The notes beneath the pieces were generated by a model that saw nothing but the letters and a program-made list of their open reading frames with translations, made no database searches and was not told the DNA's origin. 64,000 nt of DNA from Clostridia bacterium (lineage in GTDB: Bacteria > Bacillota > Clostridia > Oscillospirales > Acutalibacteraceae), in NCBI GenBank assembly GCA_017410325.1, contig JAFQRA010000015.1, positions 20,789-84,788 of the forward strand, read 5' to 3'. A program made the position numbers and the translations under genes. This document shows, in pieces, positions 17,987 through 25,604 of this stretch (positions are counted from its first letter, which is position 1; every line of letters begins with the position of its first letter).

Positions 17987-18427
17987 TTAAACCTGTGCCG
18001 TCTGCGTCTGTTTTTCGACGATGGCTTTAACGCCCTCAATTTGTTTTACGGTAACGGTTTCTCCCTCTTCGATAATGCCGTTATCGGCAGAACGAGCTGT
18101 CCATACGCTGCCCTTGACCTTGACACAGCCTGTTTCACGCAGGTTGTCTATAGTCTGGGTTACGATGCCTGCTTCGCCTATAAACCTGTCTGCATTGGTA
18201 GGGGCGTATTTGCGGCCCGTGAATTTCTTGACAAACGGCCTCGTTGCAATAAGGGCAACAAGCGAAACGGCGGCAAAGACTGCAATCTGAACGGGTATAC
18301 TCGCCGAGCAAAGTGTTGCTATAAGTGCCGCAAGAGAGCCCAGGGCAAACCATATTGTCAACAGCTGTACCGTCATTGCTTCGATTACGATGAACGCTAT
18401 GAGTGCGCCGATCCATACGAAAACCAC
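17987..18427 (-). CDS. NfeD family membrane protein
   Basis: A 146-residue short NfeD protein: three or four membrane segments (about 1-80, for example FVWIGALIAFIVIEAM) and a C-terminal OB-fold domain containing FIGEAGIVTQTI and KVKGSVWTARS. NfeD partners stomatin-like proteins, which is what the next gene encodes. The start is GTG at 18427: AAAGGAGG ends 7 bases before it, while extending the frame to 18460 would put the ribosome site inside the gene. A nearby ATG TGG is in another frame. Confidence 0.9.
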   Translation of the reverse strand: MVFVWIGALIAFIVIEAMTVQLLTIWFALGSLAALIATLCSASIPVQIAVFAAVSLVALIATRPFVKKFTGRKYAPTNADRFIGEAGIVTQTIDNLRETGCVKVKGSVWTARSADNGIIEEGETVTVKQIEGVKAIVEKQTQTAQV

Positions 18428-18448
18428 ATTATCACCTCCTTTGTCTGA

Positions 18449-18477
18449 ATAATACCACAAATCAAAATTCTTTGCAA
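18449..18477 (-). promoter_or_regulatory. Promoter of the NfeD-stomatin operon
   Basis: Minus-strand -35 TTGCAA (18477-18472), 17-bp spacer, -10 TATTAT (18454-18449). The start falls about 15 bases before the GTG. Confidence 0.6.
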
Positions 18478-18628
18478 TAATTTTCAGTCGGAAATTCGGA
18501 ACATAATGTGTACAAAAAGATTTTTACCGCTACAGGTTGTGGTTTGGCAATGGGCTGATACTTGCTCTAGTATGGTTTTTACTTGTAAATAATTTGTGAA
18601 CACACACGAAAAAAGCGATGAAAAGCAT

Positions 18629-18970
18629 TCAGAAAATATTGTAAACGGACGGTTTCATAAGCTCGCCTATTTCTTCGGCATAAGCCACGATTTCCGCACA
18701 GCTTTCCTTTATCTCGTCGGGCGTTACTAGGTCAATTGAATCAATACGTTCATCAATCGGTTCAAGGTGAATATGGCTTACGAAAAGTGAGAAAAAGCTT
18801 CTGCTTTCTTTCCAGGTGTTTTTCAGCGGTTCAATATACTCGTTGCTTTCGCAGGCGGACAGCGCGGCGGCCTTCAGCTTATCTGCCCTTTCCGTTACCT
18901 CCTTGCTTGTAAACACGGAAAGCAAACCTATTGCCGCAATCAGTATAAGTGCAATTATTCCTCTTTTCAT
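18629..18970 (-). CDS. DUF4363 family membrane protein
   Basis: A 113-residue protein with one N-terminal membrane segment (about 3-20, IIALILIAAIGLLSVF) and a helical, mainly acidic extracytoplasmic domain containing WKESRSFFSLFVSHIH. This corresponds to DUF4363, a family that commonly lies next to DUF421 genes in spore formers. The function is unknown. The ATG overlaps the stop of the DUF421 gene by 4 bases (ATGA), which indicates translational coupling. Confidence 0.85.
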   Translation of the reverse strand: MKRGIIALILIAAIGLLSVFTSKEVTERADKLKAAALSACESNEYIEPLKNTWKESRSFFSLFVSHIHLEPIDERIDSIDLVTPDEIKESCAEIVAYAEEIGELMKPSVYNIF

Positions 18971-19635
18971 TTTTTGTCTATAGCCTTTCCGAAACCGTTT
19001 TTGCTGTAGGTAAGCACCATAATTTCGCTTTCCTCGCGGTGTATGCTTTTTAAGTGCTTTTTCAGCAGCGTTATGTCAAGCCCTACGCAGGGTAAAGCCT
19101 TTTCGATTATTTTTCCGTCGCATATCACAAGCTGCGGCAGCCCTTCGTCGGGTGCTTTTCTGCCTGCAAGCGAGGCGGTCAGCGATGTGTATTCGGGTTT
19201 AAGCATAACGCTTACCGTGCCGTTGGTTTCAACAATTGCGTACTGCACCTGCTCAATGTCGAAAACGTCCTTCTGCCGCAGTGAAGAAAGCAAATCCTGC
19301 ACGGTAAGCCTTAATGCCCTCATCTTTTTCTGGTCAAGCACACCGTCGTTAATCACTATTGCCGGGTGGCCGTCAAAAGCTTCGCGGAATCTGCCGAAGC
19401 GCATTGACAGCACGGAACAGATTATTGAAAGCGCAACGAGCAGAAAAACGCTTAATGCGGAATTTATCAGCGGCATATCAAGATCCTGCATCGGTGCCGC
19501 CGCAAGTTCGGAAAGCAGAATCGTCACAACAAGCTCCGTCGGCTGCATTTCGCCGATCTGCCGCTTGCCCATCAGCCGTACGGAAATAACGGCAAGCAGA
19601 AAAAGTATAAGCGTCCTTATAAGTAATGTAGCCAT
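18967..19635 (-). CDS. DUF421 (YetF/YrbG-like) membrane protein
   Basis: A 222-residue membrane protein with about three N-terminal membrane segments (residues 4-22, 32-45 and 58-80) including VRLMGKRQIGEMQPTELV, the signature of DUF421. A soluble alpha/beta domain follows, with IVINDGVLDQKKMRALRLT and QYAIVETNGTVSV. Family members in Bacillus are linked to spore membranes and resistance, but the biochemical role is unknown. It is coupled to the DUF4363 gene by an ATGA overlap. The start follows GGGAGGA. Confidence 0.93.
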   Translation of the reverse strand: MATLLIRTLILFLLAVISVRLMGKRQIGEMQPTELVVTILLSELAAAPMQDLDMPLINSALSVFLLVALSIICSVLSMRFGRFREAFDGHPAIVINDGVLDQKKMRALRLTVQDLLSSLRQKDVFDIEQVQYAIVETNGTVSVMLKPEYTSLTASLAGRKAPDEGLPQLVICDGKIIEKALPCVGLDITLLKKHLKSIHREESEIMVLTYSKNGFGKAIDKK

Positions 19636-19675
19636 AAATTATCCTCCCGTTTACAGTAATTATGCACGTAAAATA

Positions 19676-19705
19676 TTGACCTGAAACATTTTTATATGAT
19701 ATATT
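19676..19705 (+). promoter_or_regulatory. Promoter of the ROK kinase-SIS operon
   Basis: -35 TTGACC (19676-19681), 18-bp spacer, -10 TATATT (19700-19705), between divergent genes. Confidence 0.5.
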
Positions 19706-19734
19706 GGCTTTGTAATTGAAGAGGTGATAAGGAA

Positions 19735-20724
19735 ATGGAAAAATATTCGCTCGGATTTGATATAGGCGGTACGAAATGTGCCGTTATACTCGGCAGGGGG
19801 GAAATACCCGAAAATCCGACAAACGGATTTATAGTTGATAAAATCCGCTTTGAAACAAGGCAGAAAAGAGGTTGGCGGGAAATTACCGAAGAGCTCTTAT
19901 CCTGTGCTGAAAACATACTTGAAAGAAACTCTGTCAGGCCGGAGCAGGTTATCGGCTGCGGTATAAGCTGCGGCGGTCCTCTTGACAGCAGAAAAGGCGT
20001 GATAATGTGTCCGCCCAATCTTCCCGATTGGGATAACGTACCGCTTGTTGAAATGACGGAAAAAAGGCTCGGAATTAAAGCTTTCCTGCAGAATGATGCG
20101 AATGCCTGTGCGGTTGCGGAATGGAAATTCGGAGCAGGCAGAGGCACGCGCAATATGGTTTTTCTTACCTTCGGCACGGGTATGGGTGCCGGCCTTATTC
20201 TTGACGGCAGGCTGTACAGCGGCACCAACGATATGGCGGGCGAGGTCGGCCATATACGGATTGCACCCGACGGACCCGAGGGATATGGCAAAAAAGGCTC
20301 GTTTGAAGGCTACTGCAGCGGCGGCGGTATAGCAAGGCTGGCAAAAAGCATAGCCGAAAAAAAGCTTGACGAAGGCGTTGAGATGTCCTTTTGCAAGGAT
20401 AAATCGGAGCTTGATTCAATTACCGCAAAATCCGTTGCTCTGGCGGCTGCCGAAGGCGATGAAACAGCAAAGGAAATTTACGGTATATGCGGTGAGCATC
20501 TCGGCAAGGGCCTTGCCGTTATAATTGATATATTAAATCCCGAGGCAATAGTTATAGGCAGTATTTACGAGCGGTCATCGGTCTTGCTCAGGGAAAGAAT
20601 GCAGGAAACGGTTGAAAAAGAGGCGCTTTCTCTCTCCTGCGGTGTCTGCCGTATTCTGCCTGCCGAATTGGGCGACTCAATAGGCGATTTTGCAGCCCTC
20701 GGAGTTGCTTTTATGAACGAATAA
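19735..20724 (+). CDS. ROK family sugar kinase-like protein
   Basis: A 329-residue protein with the ROK fold: phosphate-1 motif LGFDIGGTKCAVIL, then GISCGGPLDSRKGVI, the catalytic FLQNDANACAVAEW and LTFGTGMGAGLIL. The zinc-binding CxCGxxGC motif of most ROK kinases is absent; at that position it reads KKGSFEGYCSGGG, with only one Cys. It should phosphorylate a sugar, but this substitution makes the substrate hard to predict. It is followed after 19 bases by a SIS-domain protein, so the two probably act on the same phosphosugar. Confidence 0.88.
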   Translation: MEKYSLGFDIGGTKCAVILGRGEIPENPTNGFIVDKIRFETRQKRGWREITEELLSCAENILERNSVRPEQVIGCGISCGGPLDSRKGVIMCPPNLPDWDNVPLVEMTEKRLGIKAFLQNDANACAVAEWKFGAGRGTRNMVFLTFGTGMGAGLILDGRLYSGTNDMAGEVGHIRIAPDGPEGYGKKGSFEGYCSGGGIARLAKSIAEKKLDEGVEMSFCKDKSELDSITAKSVALAAAEGDETAKEIYGICGEHLGKGLAVIIDILNPEAIVIGSIYERSSVLLRERMQETVEKEALSLSCGVCRILPAELGDSIGDFAALGVAFMNE

Positions 20725-20743
20725 AAACAAAAGGATGATAAAT

Positions 20744-21361
20744 ATGACTTCATTACAGATATTCGAAGAACTGTTAATGCGCTTTCCCGTTCTTGAAAGC
20801 TGCAAGGACGATATATACGCTTCGTATAAATTGCTTAAAGCTTGCTATGAAAAGGACGGCAAGGTGCTCGTGTGCGGCAACGGCGGAAGCGCGGCAGATG
20901 CCGACCACATCGTAGGCGAGCTTATGAAGGGCTTTCTGCTTAAGAGAAGGATTGAAAAGCCTGCGGCCGACGGTGACGATGAAATACTTTCACGCCTTCA
21001 GGGTGCGTTGCCTGCAATTTCGCTCAACGCTCATTCTGCGTTGCTTTCCGCTTTTGCAAACGACCTTGAATTTGACTGTGCCTACGCTCAGCAGGTTTAC
21101 GGCTATGCCCGTGAAAACGACGTGCTGATAGCTCTGAGCACATCGGGTAATTCAAAGAGCGTTGTCAACGCCGTGCGTGCCGCCTCTGCCGCGGGAATTG
21201 CAAGCATCGGCATAACGGGCGAAAGACAAAGCACGATGAGCGAAAAATGTACAGTCTGTATAAATTTACCCGAAACCGAAACCTTTAAAATCCAGGAGCT
21301 CACCTTGCCCGTTTACCATTGTCTTTGCGCAATGCTTGAAGCGGACTTCTTTGAAAATTAA
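20744..21361 (+). CDS. SIS-domain phosphosugar isomerase (GmhA-like)
   Basis: A 205-residue SIS protein. CGNGGSAADADHIVGELMKGF (about 46-66) is the hallmark of the phosphoheptose isomerase/DiaA group, and ALSTSGNSKSVVNA is the second phosphosugar-binding loop. The acidic ADGDDEILSRLQG insertion also occurs in relatives. It probably isomerises a phosphosugar made by the ROK kinase upstream, although a regulatory role is possible. The start is set at 20744 because AAGGAT lies 9 bases upstream; an in-frame ATG at 20735 overlaps that site. Confidence 0.87.
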   Translation: MTSLQIFEELLMRFPVLESCKDDIYASYKLLKACYEKDGKVLVCGNGGSAADADHIVGELMKGFLLKRRIEKPAADGDDEILSRLQGALPAISLNAHSALLSAFANDLEFDCAYAQQVYGYARENDVLIALSTSGNSKSVVNAVRAASAAGIASIGITGERQSTMSEKCTVCINLPETETFKIQELTLPVYHCLCAMLEADFFEN

Positions 21362-21398
21362 GTTTAGTTCAGCACGGCTGTGCTGACGGACAAGCAAG

Positions 21399-21427
21399 TA
21401 ATAAATTTTCACCTCCCGACATATCTA
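21399..21427 (+). promoter_or_regulatory. SigE-like promoter of spoIIID, inside a hairpin
   Basis: TAATAAA (21399-21405), 14 bp, CATATCTA (21420-21427). The SigE-like site before spoIVFA reads TAATATC-N14-CATATTTA, so two expected mother-cell genes share the arrangement. A start near 21434 would leave out the 5' arm of the hairpin at 21412-21450. Confidence 0.45.
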
Positions 21428-21460
21428 TTTAGCGATATGAATTCGGGAGGAATGTTTTTT
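21412..21460 (+). promoter_or_regulatory. Hairpin masking the spoIIID ribosome binding site
   Basis: CCTCCCGACATATC (21412-21425) pairs with GATATG (21434-21439) and TCGGGAGG (21443-21450), giving stems of 6 and 8 bp separated by an AAT bulge. The 3' arm is the spoIIID Shine-Dalgarno sequence itself, and TTTTTT follows at 21455-21460. In readthrough RNA from the upstream operon it should hide the ribosome site or end transcription. Confidence 0.65.
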
Positions 21461-21710
21461 GAGATGCATAGTTGAAGAAAGGGCGGTTGAGCTGGGCCGC
21501 TATATAGTTGAAAACGGTGCAACCGTACGCACGGCGGCAAAGCAGTTCGGCATAAGCAAATCCACGGTACATACGGATGTTTCGCGCAGACTTGCAAAGC
21601 TCAACCCCTTGCTTTTTGAAGAGGTGAGGGCTGTGCTTGACGTGAACAAGGCACAGCGGCACATCAGAGGAGGTCTTGCAACAAAGGAAAAATACAAATC
21701 TGCTCAATAA
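21459..21710 (+). CDS. spoIIID: SpoIIID, mother-cell sporulation transcription factor
   Basis: A small DNA-binding regulator of the mother cell that acts after SigE and before SigK. The 83 residues match SpoIIID throughout: IVEERAVELGRYIVENGATV, the helix-turn-helix AAKQFGISKSTVHTDVSRRL (about 28-47), INPxL-like LNPLLFEEV and the basic HIRGGLATKEKYK end. The start is a TTG at 21459, 8 bases after GGGAGG; the nearby ATG at 21464 is in another frame. The ribosome site is in a hairpin, and a SigE-like promoter overlaps its 5' arm. Confidence 0.97.
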   Translation: MRCIVEERAVELGRYIVENGATVRTAAKQFGISKSTVHTDVSRRLAKLNPLLFEEVRAVLDVNKAQRHIRGGLATKEKYKSAQ

Positions 21711-21735
21711 AATTTTATTTATTTTTGTAAAATAC

Positions 21736-21764
21736 TTGCAGTTTATGGAGAAGTTATTTATAAT
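21736..21764 (+). promoter_or_regulatory. Promoter of the hprK operon
   Basis: -35 TTGCAG (21736-21741), 17-bp spacer, perfect -10 TATAAT (21759-21764), 31 bases before the hprK start. Confidence 0.8.
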
Positions 21765-21795
21765 ATATCAAAAAGTTTTATTGGTGGGATGTTAA

Positions 21796-22719
21796 ATGGC
21801 TTCTAAGTATTCCGTTTCGCTTAAGCGGATAATAGATGAACACGGCTTCAGCGTTGTTTATTCTCCGTGCGACCCCGGCGAAATTGATGTCACGATGCAG
21901 GAGGTTATCCGTCCCGGTTTTATTCTTACCGGTTATGACGATTATTTTGATGCCGGCAGAGTTCAGTTCCTCGGCCTTACGGAAATCGAATATCTGCGCA
22001 GTCTTTCCGACGAGGTAAGGGCGCAAAGGCTCGATTTTTACCTTTCTCACAAGCCTGTCGTGTGCATAGTCACGCGTTCGCTTGAAATGCCGAAGGAATT
22101 TCTTCCCCTTGCCGAAAAGTACGGCGTTCCCGTTCTTTCCACAAAGGATTCAACTTCTGCCTGTATGTCGGCAATTATTTCTTTCCTCGGCGTTCAGCTT
22201 GCTCCCCGTATCACCCGTCACGGCGTTCTTGTCGAGGTGTACGGCGAGGGTGTGCTCATCCTCGGCGACAGCGGCGTCGGTAAGAGTGAAACGGCGCTTG
22301 AGCTTATCAAGCGCGGTCACCGTCTTATTGCGGACGATGCGGTTGAAATCCGCAAGGTTTCGTCCCGCACGCTTGTCGGCTCCGCTCCCGACAATATCCG
22401 TCACTTTATCGAGGTGCGCGGTGTCGGTATCATAAACGCACAGCGTATTTTCGGTATGGGCTCCGTAAAGCTTACGGAAAAAATTGATATGGTTGTTGAG
22501 CTTGAGCCCTGGGACAGCGAAAAGGCTTACGAACGCCTGGGACTGGACGAAAAGTATACCGAAATTCTCGGTATTGATGTTCCCAGCCACGTTGTTCCCG
22601 TTCACCCCGGCAGAAACCTTTCCGTTATTATCGAGGCGGCGGCTATGAACAACCGCCAGAAAAAGCTCGGCTACAACGCGGCCCGTGAGCTTCTCAACGG
22701 ATTAGGTATGGAAGAATGA
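21796..22719 (+). CDS. hprK: HPr kinase/phosphorylase
   Basis: Phosphorylates and dephosphorylates Ser46 of HPr, the switch for carbon catabolite repression in Firmicutes. The 307-residue protein has an N-terminal domain (1-130), then the P-loop GDSGVGKSE (about 156-164), the HRLIADDAVEI segment and the family signature EVRGVGIINAQRIFG. The C-terminal VPVHPGRNLSVIIEAAAMNN is also present. All catalytic elements are present and the length is standard. It leads a plus-strand cluster with glucokinase, murB, whiA and dnaE. In many relatives rapZ and yvcK would lie between hprK/murB and whiA; neither is found here. Confidence 0.98.
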   Translation: MASKYSVSLKRIIDEHGFSVVYSPCDPGEIDVTMQEVIRPGFILTGYDDYFDAGRVQFLGLTEIEYLRSLSDEVRAQRLDFYLSHKPVVCIVTRSLEMPKEFLPLAEKYGVPVLSTKDSTSACMSAIISFLGVQLAPRITRHGVLVEVYGEGVLILGDSGVGKSETALELIKRGHRLIADDAVEIRKVSSRTLVGSAPDNIRHFIEVRGVGIINAQRIFGMGSVKLTEKIDMVVELEPWDSEKAYERLGLDEKYTEILGIDVPSHVVPVHPGRNLSVIIEAAAMNNRQKKLGYNAARELLNGLGMEE

Positions 22720-22759
22720 AATATTTAATTGAAGTTTAATAAATCGGAGGTAACAAATT

Positions 22760-23710
22760 ATGTACAGAATCGGCGTAGATCTCGGCGGCACAAATATTGC
22801 AGTAGGTGTTGTTGACAAGAATTTCAACATCATCGGCCGAGGCAAAATGAAGACAAATGCACCCCGTCCGGCAAAGGCGATATTTGACGATATTGCTACC
22901 GCCATCAGAATGGCTGTTTCCGATGCTGAAATCACACTTGACGAGGTTAAGTCCATCGGTATAGGTACACCCGGCTCGGTAAACAAGGCAGAGGGTATCA
23001 TTGATTTTGCAAATAACCTTGATTTCGACCACGTTCCCGCCAAGGAACTGCTTTCCGAAAACCTCGGTACGGATAAAATCTATATTGATAACGACGCCAA
23101 CTGTGCAGCCCTCGGCGAAGCTCTCGCAGGCGCAGGCAAGGGCAAGGACAGCTTTGTTGCAATCACACTCGGTACGGGTGTAGGCAGCGGTATCGTTATC
23201 GACGGCAAGCTTGTAGTCGGCTGTAACTATGCCGCAGGCGAAATGGGACACATGGTTATCGCTATGGACGGCGAGCAGTGCAACTGCGGCAGAAGAGGCT
23301 GCTGGGAAAGATATGCTTCCGCAACAGCTCTTATTGCACAGACGAAGGATGCTATGAAAAAGAATGTTGACAGCATAATGTGGGAGCTTGTTGACGATAA
23401 TATAGCAAAGGTCAGCGGAAGAACAGCCTTCGATGCAATGCGCAAGGGCGATGCTGCCGCAAAGCAGGTTGTAGACAACTACATCCGCTACATTGCAGTA
23501 GGCCTTGTAAACGTTATCAACGCACTTCAGCCCGATATGATTTGTATCGGCGGCGGTATCAGCCACGAGAAGGATAATCTTCTTGTTCCCATCCGCAAGC
23601 ACATCAACCGTGGCAGATACAGCATCTATTCAGAAAAGCAGACCGAAATCTGCTGTGCAACACTCGGTAACGATGCAGGTATCATCGGTGCTGCAATGCT
23701 TGACAACTAA
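22760..23710 (+). CDS. ROK family glucokinase
   Basis: A 316-residue ATP-dependent glucokinase of the ROK family, feeding glycolysis. It contains IGVDLGGTNIAVGVV (ATP phosphate loop), GIGTPGSVNKAEG, the catalytic IDNDANCAALGE and LGTGVGSGIVIDGK. The complete zinc site QCNCGRRGCWERYAS (about 173-187) contrasts with the ROK protein at 19735, which lacks it. A good AAATCGGAGG site precedes the ATG. Its place next to hprK and one operon away from pfkA fits sugar uptake control and glycolysis. Glucose specificity is inferred from the motif and context. Confidence 0.93.
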   Translation: MYRIGVDLGGTNIAVGVVDKNFNIIGRGKMKTNAPRPAKAIFDDIATAIRMAVSDAEITLDEVKSIGIGTPGSVNKAEGIIDFANNLDFDHVPAKELLSENLGTDKIYIDNDANCAALGEALAGAGKGKDSFVAITLGTGVGSGIVIDGKLVVGCNYAAGEMGHMVIAMDGEQCNCGRRGCWERYASATALIAQTKDAMKKNVDSIMWELVDDNIAKVSGRTAFDAMRKGDAAAKQVVDNYIRYIAVGLVNVINALQPDMICIGGGISHEKDNLLVPIRKHINRGRYSIYSEKQTEICCATLGNDAGIIGAAMLDN

Positions 23711-23725
23711 AAGGACAGCTTTTTA

Positions 23726-24634
23726 ATGAACAGTATTACAAATATAATCGAGGGTGCGGAAAAGCTCGGCATAAAATACCGACTTGATGCACCTATGTCC
23801 GAATACACAAGCTTCAGAACGGGCGGAAAGGCAGACGTTGTCTTTCTGCCGTCCTCTGAGCTGCAGATACGCAGTCTGCTGCGTATGTGCTCAGACGAAG
23901 AAGTAAAGCCTTTCATTTTCGGTAACGGTTCTAATCTCCTCGTTTCGGATGACGGAATAAGGGGCGTTTCAATCCGCCTTGCCAACAATTTCGAGGAAAT
24001 CCGACTTCTTGACGAAACGACAATATACTGCTCAGCAGGCACAAAGCTTGCCTCGCTTTGCAAATTTGCTCTGGAGCATTCACTCACGGGGCTTGAATTT
24101 GCCTACGGAATCCCCGGTACTGCCGGCGGTGCGGCATATATGAACGCAGGTGCCTACGGCGGAGAAATGAAGGATGTGCTTACCTGCTGTACACACCTCG
24201 ATTTTGAGGGGAATCCCGGCCGCCTTACAAAGGAGTATCTCACCTTCGGTTACAGAAGAAGCTCTTATACCGATAAGTATTTTGTAATTACGGGCATTAT
24301 TGTTTCGCTAAAAAAAGGCGATAAAGAGGAAATCAACGCAAAAATGCAGGAGCTTCTCGGCCGCCGTGTGGATAAGCAGCCGCTTGATTTGCCCAGCGCA
24401 GGCAGCTTTTTCAAGCGCCCCGAAGGCCATTTTGCCGGTGCGCTTATTGAGCAGTGCGGACTTAAGGGCTTTTCGGTCGGCGGTGCGCAGGTGAGCGAAA
24501 AGCACGCAGGCTTTGTTGTAAACAAGGGCGGTGCGACTACTGCCGATATTATGGAGTTGGGCAGAATTGTTGCCGAAAAGGTGCTCGGCGAAACAGGCGT
24601 TGAGCTTGAAAGAGAAGTCAAATATATAGGATAA
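23726..24634 (+). CDS. murB: MurB, UDP-N-acetylenolpyruvoylglucosamine reductase
   Basis: Flavoenzyme that reduces enolpyruvyl-UDP-GlcNAc to UDP-MurNAc with NADPH, the second committed step of peptidoglycan synthesis. The 302-residue protein has the FAD-binding start SEYTSFRTGGKADV, FGNGSNLLVSDDGIRG, YGIPGTAGGAAYMNAGAYGG and the catalytic SAGSFFKRP. EQCGLKGFSVGGAQVSEKHAGF carries the C-terminal catalytic region. It follows the glucokinase gene after 15 bases. Overall this is a standard type II MurB. Confidence 0.98.
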   Translation: MNSITNIIEGAEKLGIKYRLDAPMSEYTSFRTGGKADVVFLPSSELQIRSLLRMCSDEEVKPFIFGNGSNLLVSDDGIRGVSIRLANNFEEIRLLDETTIYCSAGTKLASLCKFALEHSLTGLEFAYGIPGTAGGAAYMNAGAYGGEMKDVLTCCTHLDFEGNPGRLTKEYLTFGYRRSSYTDKYFVITGIIVSLKKGDKEEINAKMQELLGRRVDKQPLDLPSAGSFFKRPEGHFAGALIEQCGLKGFSVGGAQVSEKHAGFVVNKGGATTADIMELGRIVAEKVLGETGVELEREVKYIG

Positions 24635-24658
24635 ACTTGGTTGACGGAGTAATAAATT

Positions 24659-25552
24659 ATGTCATTTACATCTGCGGTAAAAGATGAAATCTGTTCAACA
24701 GCCGATATGCAGACCTGCTGCTACCATGCGATGACCTACGGGCTGTTGCTGTGCGGCAGGTCTTTTGGTTCAACCTCCATGATACTCGTAACGGAGCACG
24801 AGGGCACGGCAAAACTGTATGCCTCGGCTGTTGAGAAAATAACGGGCAGAGCTCCCGTGCTTAAGGGCTCTGAAAGCGGAAAGTATTCCGTAAGCGTCAC
24901 AAAAAAAGAGGACAGGCTTAAAATTTTAGAGCATTTCGGCGTGTCCGAAAGAATGGTCGGTGTCCGCATCAACCGTTCAAACCTTGCTGAGGAATGCTGT
25001 CTTGCCTCGTTTTTAAAAGGTGCTTTTCTTGCGTGCGCAACGGTAACCCATCCGCAAAAAAGCTATCAGCTTGACTTTATTCTGCCCTTCCTGCACCTGA
25101 GCGATGATATGCTCAAATTGATGCAGGAGCTTGAAATCAACGCAAAAATGACAAAACGCAAGGGCAGTTATGTAATATATTTCAAGAGCAGTGAAATGAT
25201 AGAGGATATACTTATGCTGCTTGGTGCGCAGTCGAGTGCACTTGAAATTATGCAGGTCAAAATTGAAAAGGATATGCGCAATAAAATCAACCGCAAGGTC
25301 AATTTTGAAACCGCAAACATTGACCGCTCGGTCGATGCGGCAATGGGACAGATAGAGGCAATACGCAAGCTTCGTGCGAGCGGCAAGTTCGACGGTCTGC
25401 CCGAAGAGCTGCGTGAGCTTGCAACCCTGCGTGAAGAAAATCCCGAAAGCAGTCTGAAGGAGCTTGGCAATATGCTCTCCGTCAGCCTGTCGCGTTCCGG
25501 CGTTTATCACAGGCTTAACAGAATAATAAGCATTGCAAACAGCGAGGATTGA
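24659..25552 (+). CDS. whiA: WhiA, DNA-binding regulator of division and sporulation
   Basis: A 297-residue protein with a LAGLIDADG-derived N-terminal domain (lacking endonuclease residues) and a C-terminal helix-turn-helix. Seen are MSFTSAVKDEIC, a cysteine-rich CCYHAMTYGLLL segment, LKGAFLACATVTHPQKSYQLDF and NFETANIDRSVDAAMGQI. The DNA-binding end ELGNMLSVSLSRSGVYHRLN is conserved. In Firmicutes and actinobacteria WhiA influences cell division and chromosome segregation. It is followed by dnaE. Its usual neighbours rapZ and yvcK are missing from this cluster. Confidence 0.97.
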   Translation: MSFTSAVKDEICSTADMQTCCYHAMTYGLLLCGRSFGSTSMILVTEHEGTAKLYASAVEKITGRAPVLKGSESGKYSVSVTKKEDRLKILEHFGVSERMVGVRINRSNLAEECCLASFLKGAFLACATVTHPQKSYQLDFILPFLHLSDDMLKLMQELEINAKMTKRKGSYVIYFKSSEMIEDILMLLGAQSSALEIMQVKIEKDMRNKINRKVNFETANIDRSVDAAMGQIEAIRKLRASGKFDGLPEELRELATLREENPESSLKELGNMLSVSLSRSGVYHRLNRIISIANSED

Positions 25553-25574
25553 GCTGTCCGAGTGACGGTATTAC

Positions 25575-25589
25575 TGCGGCAAAGCCGCA
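25575..25589 (+). promoter_or_regulatory. Short hairpin just before the dnaE ribosome binding site
   Basis: TGCGGC (25575-25580) and GCCGCA (25584-25589) form a 6-bp stem with an AAA loop, immediately followed by AAGGAGG. It could influence translation of dnaE but does not include the Shine-Dalgarno bases. Confidence 0.4.
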
Positions 25590-25604
25590 AAGGAGGTTAC
25601 GGAT

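Noticed and set aside
22736-23602. A 288-codon open frame antisense to the glucokinase gene
   Set aside because: Shadow of a well-conserved ROK kinase; Cys-rich translation without domains.
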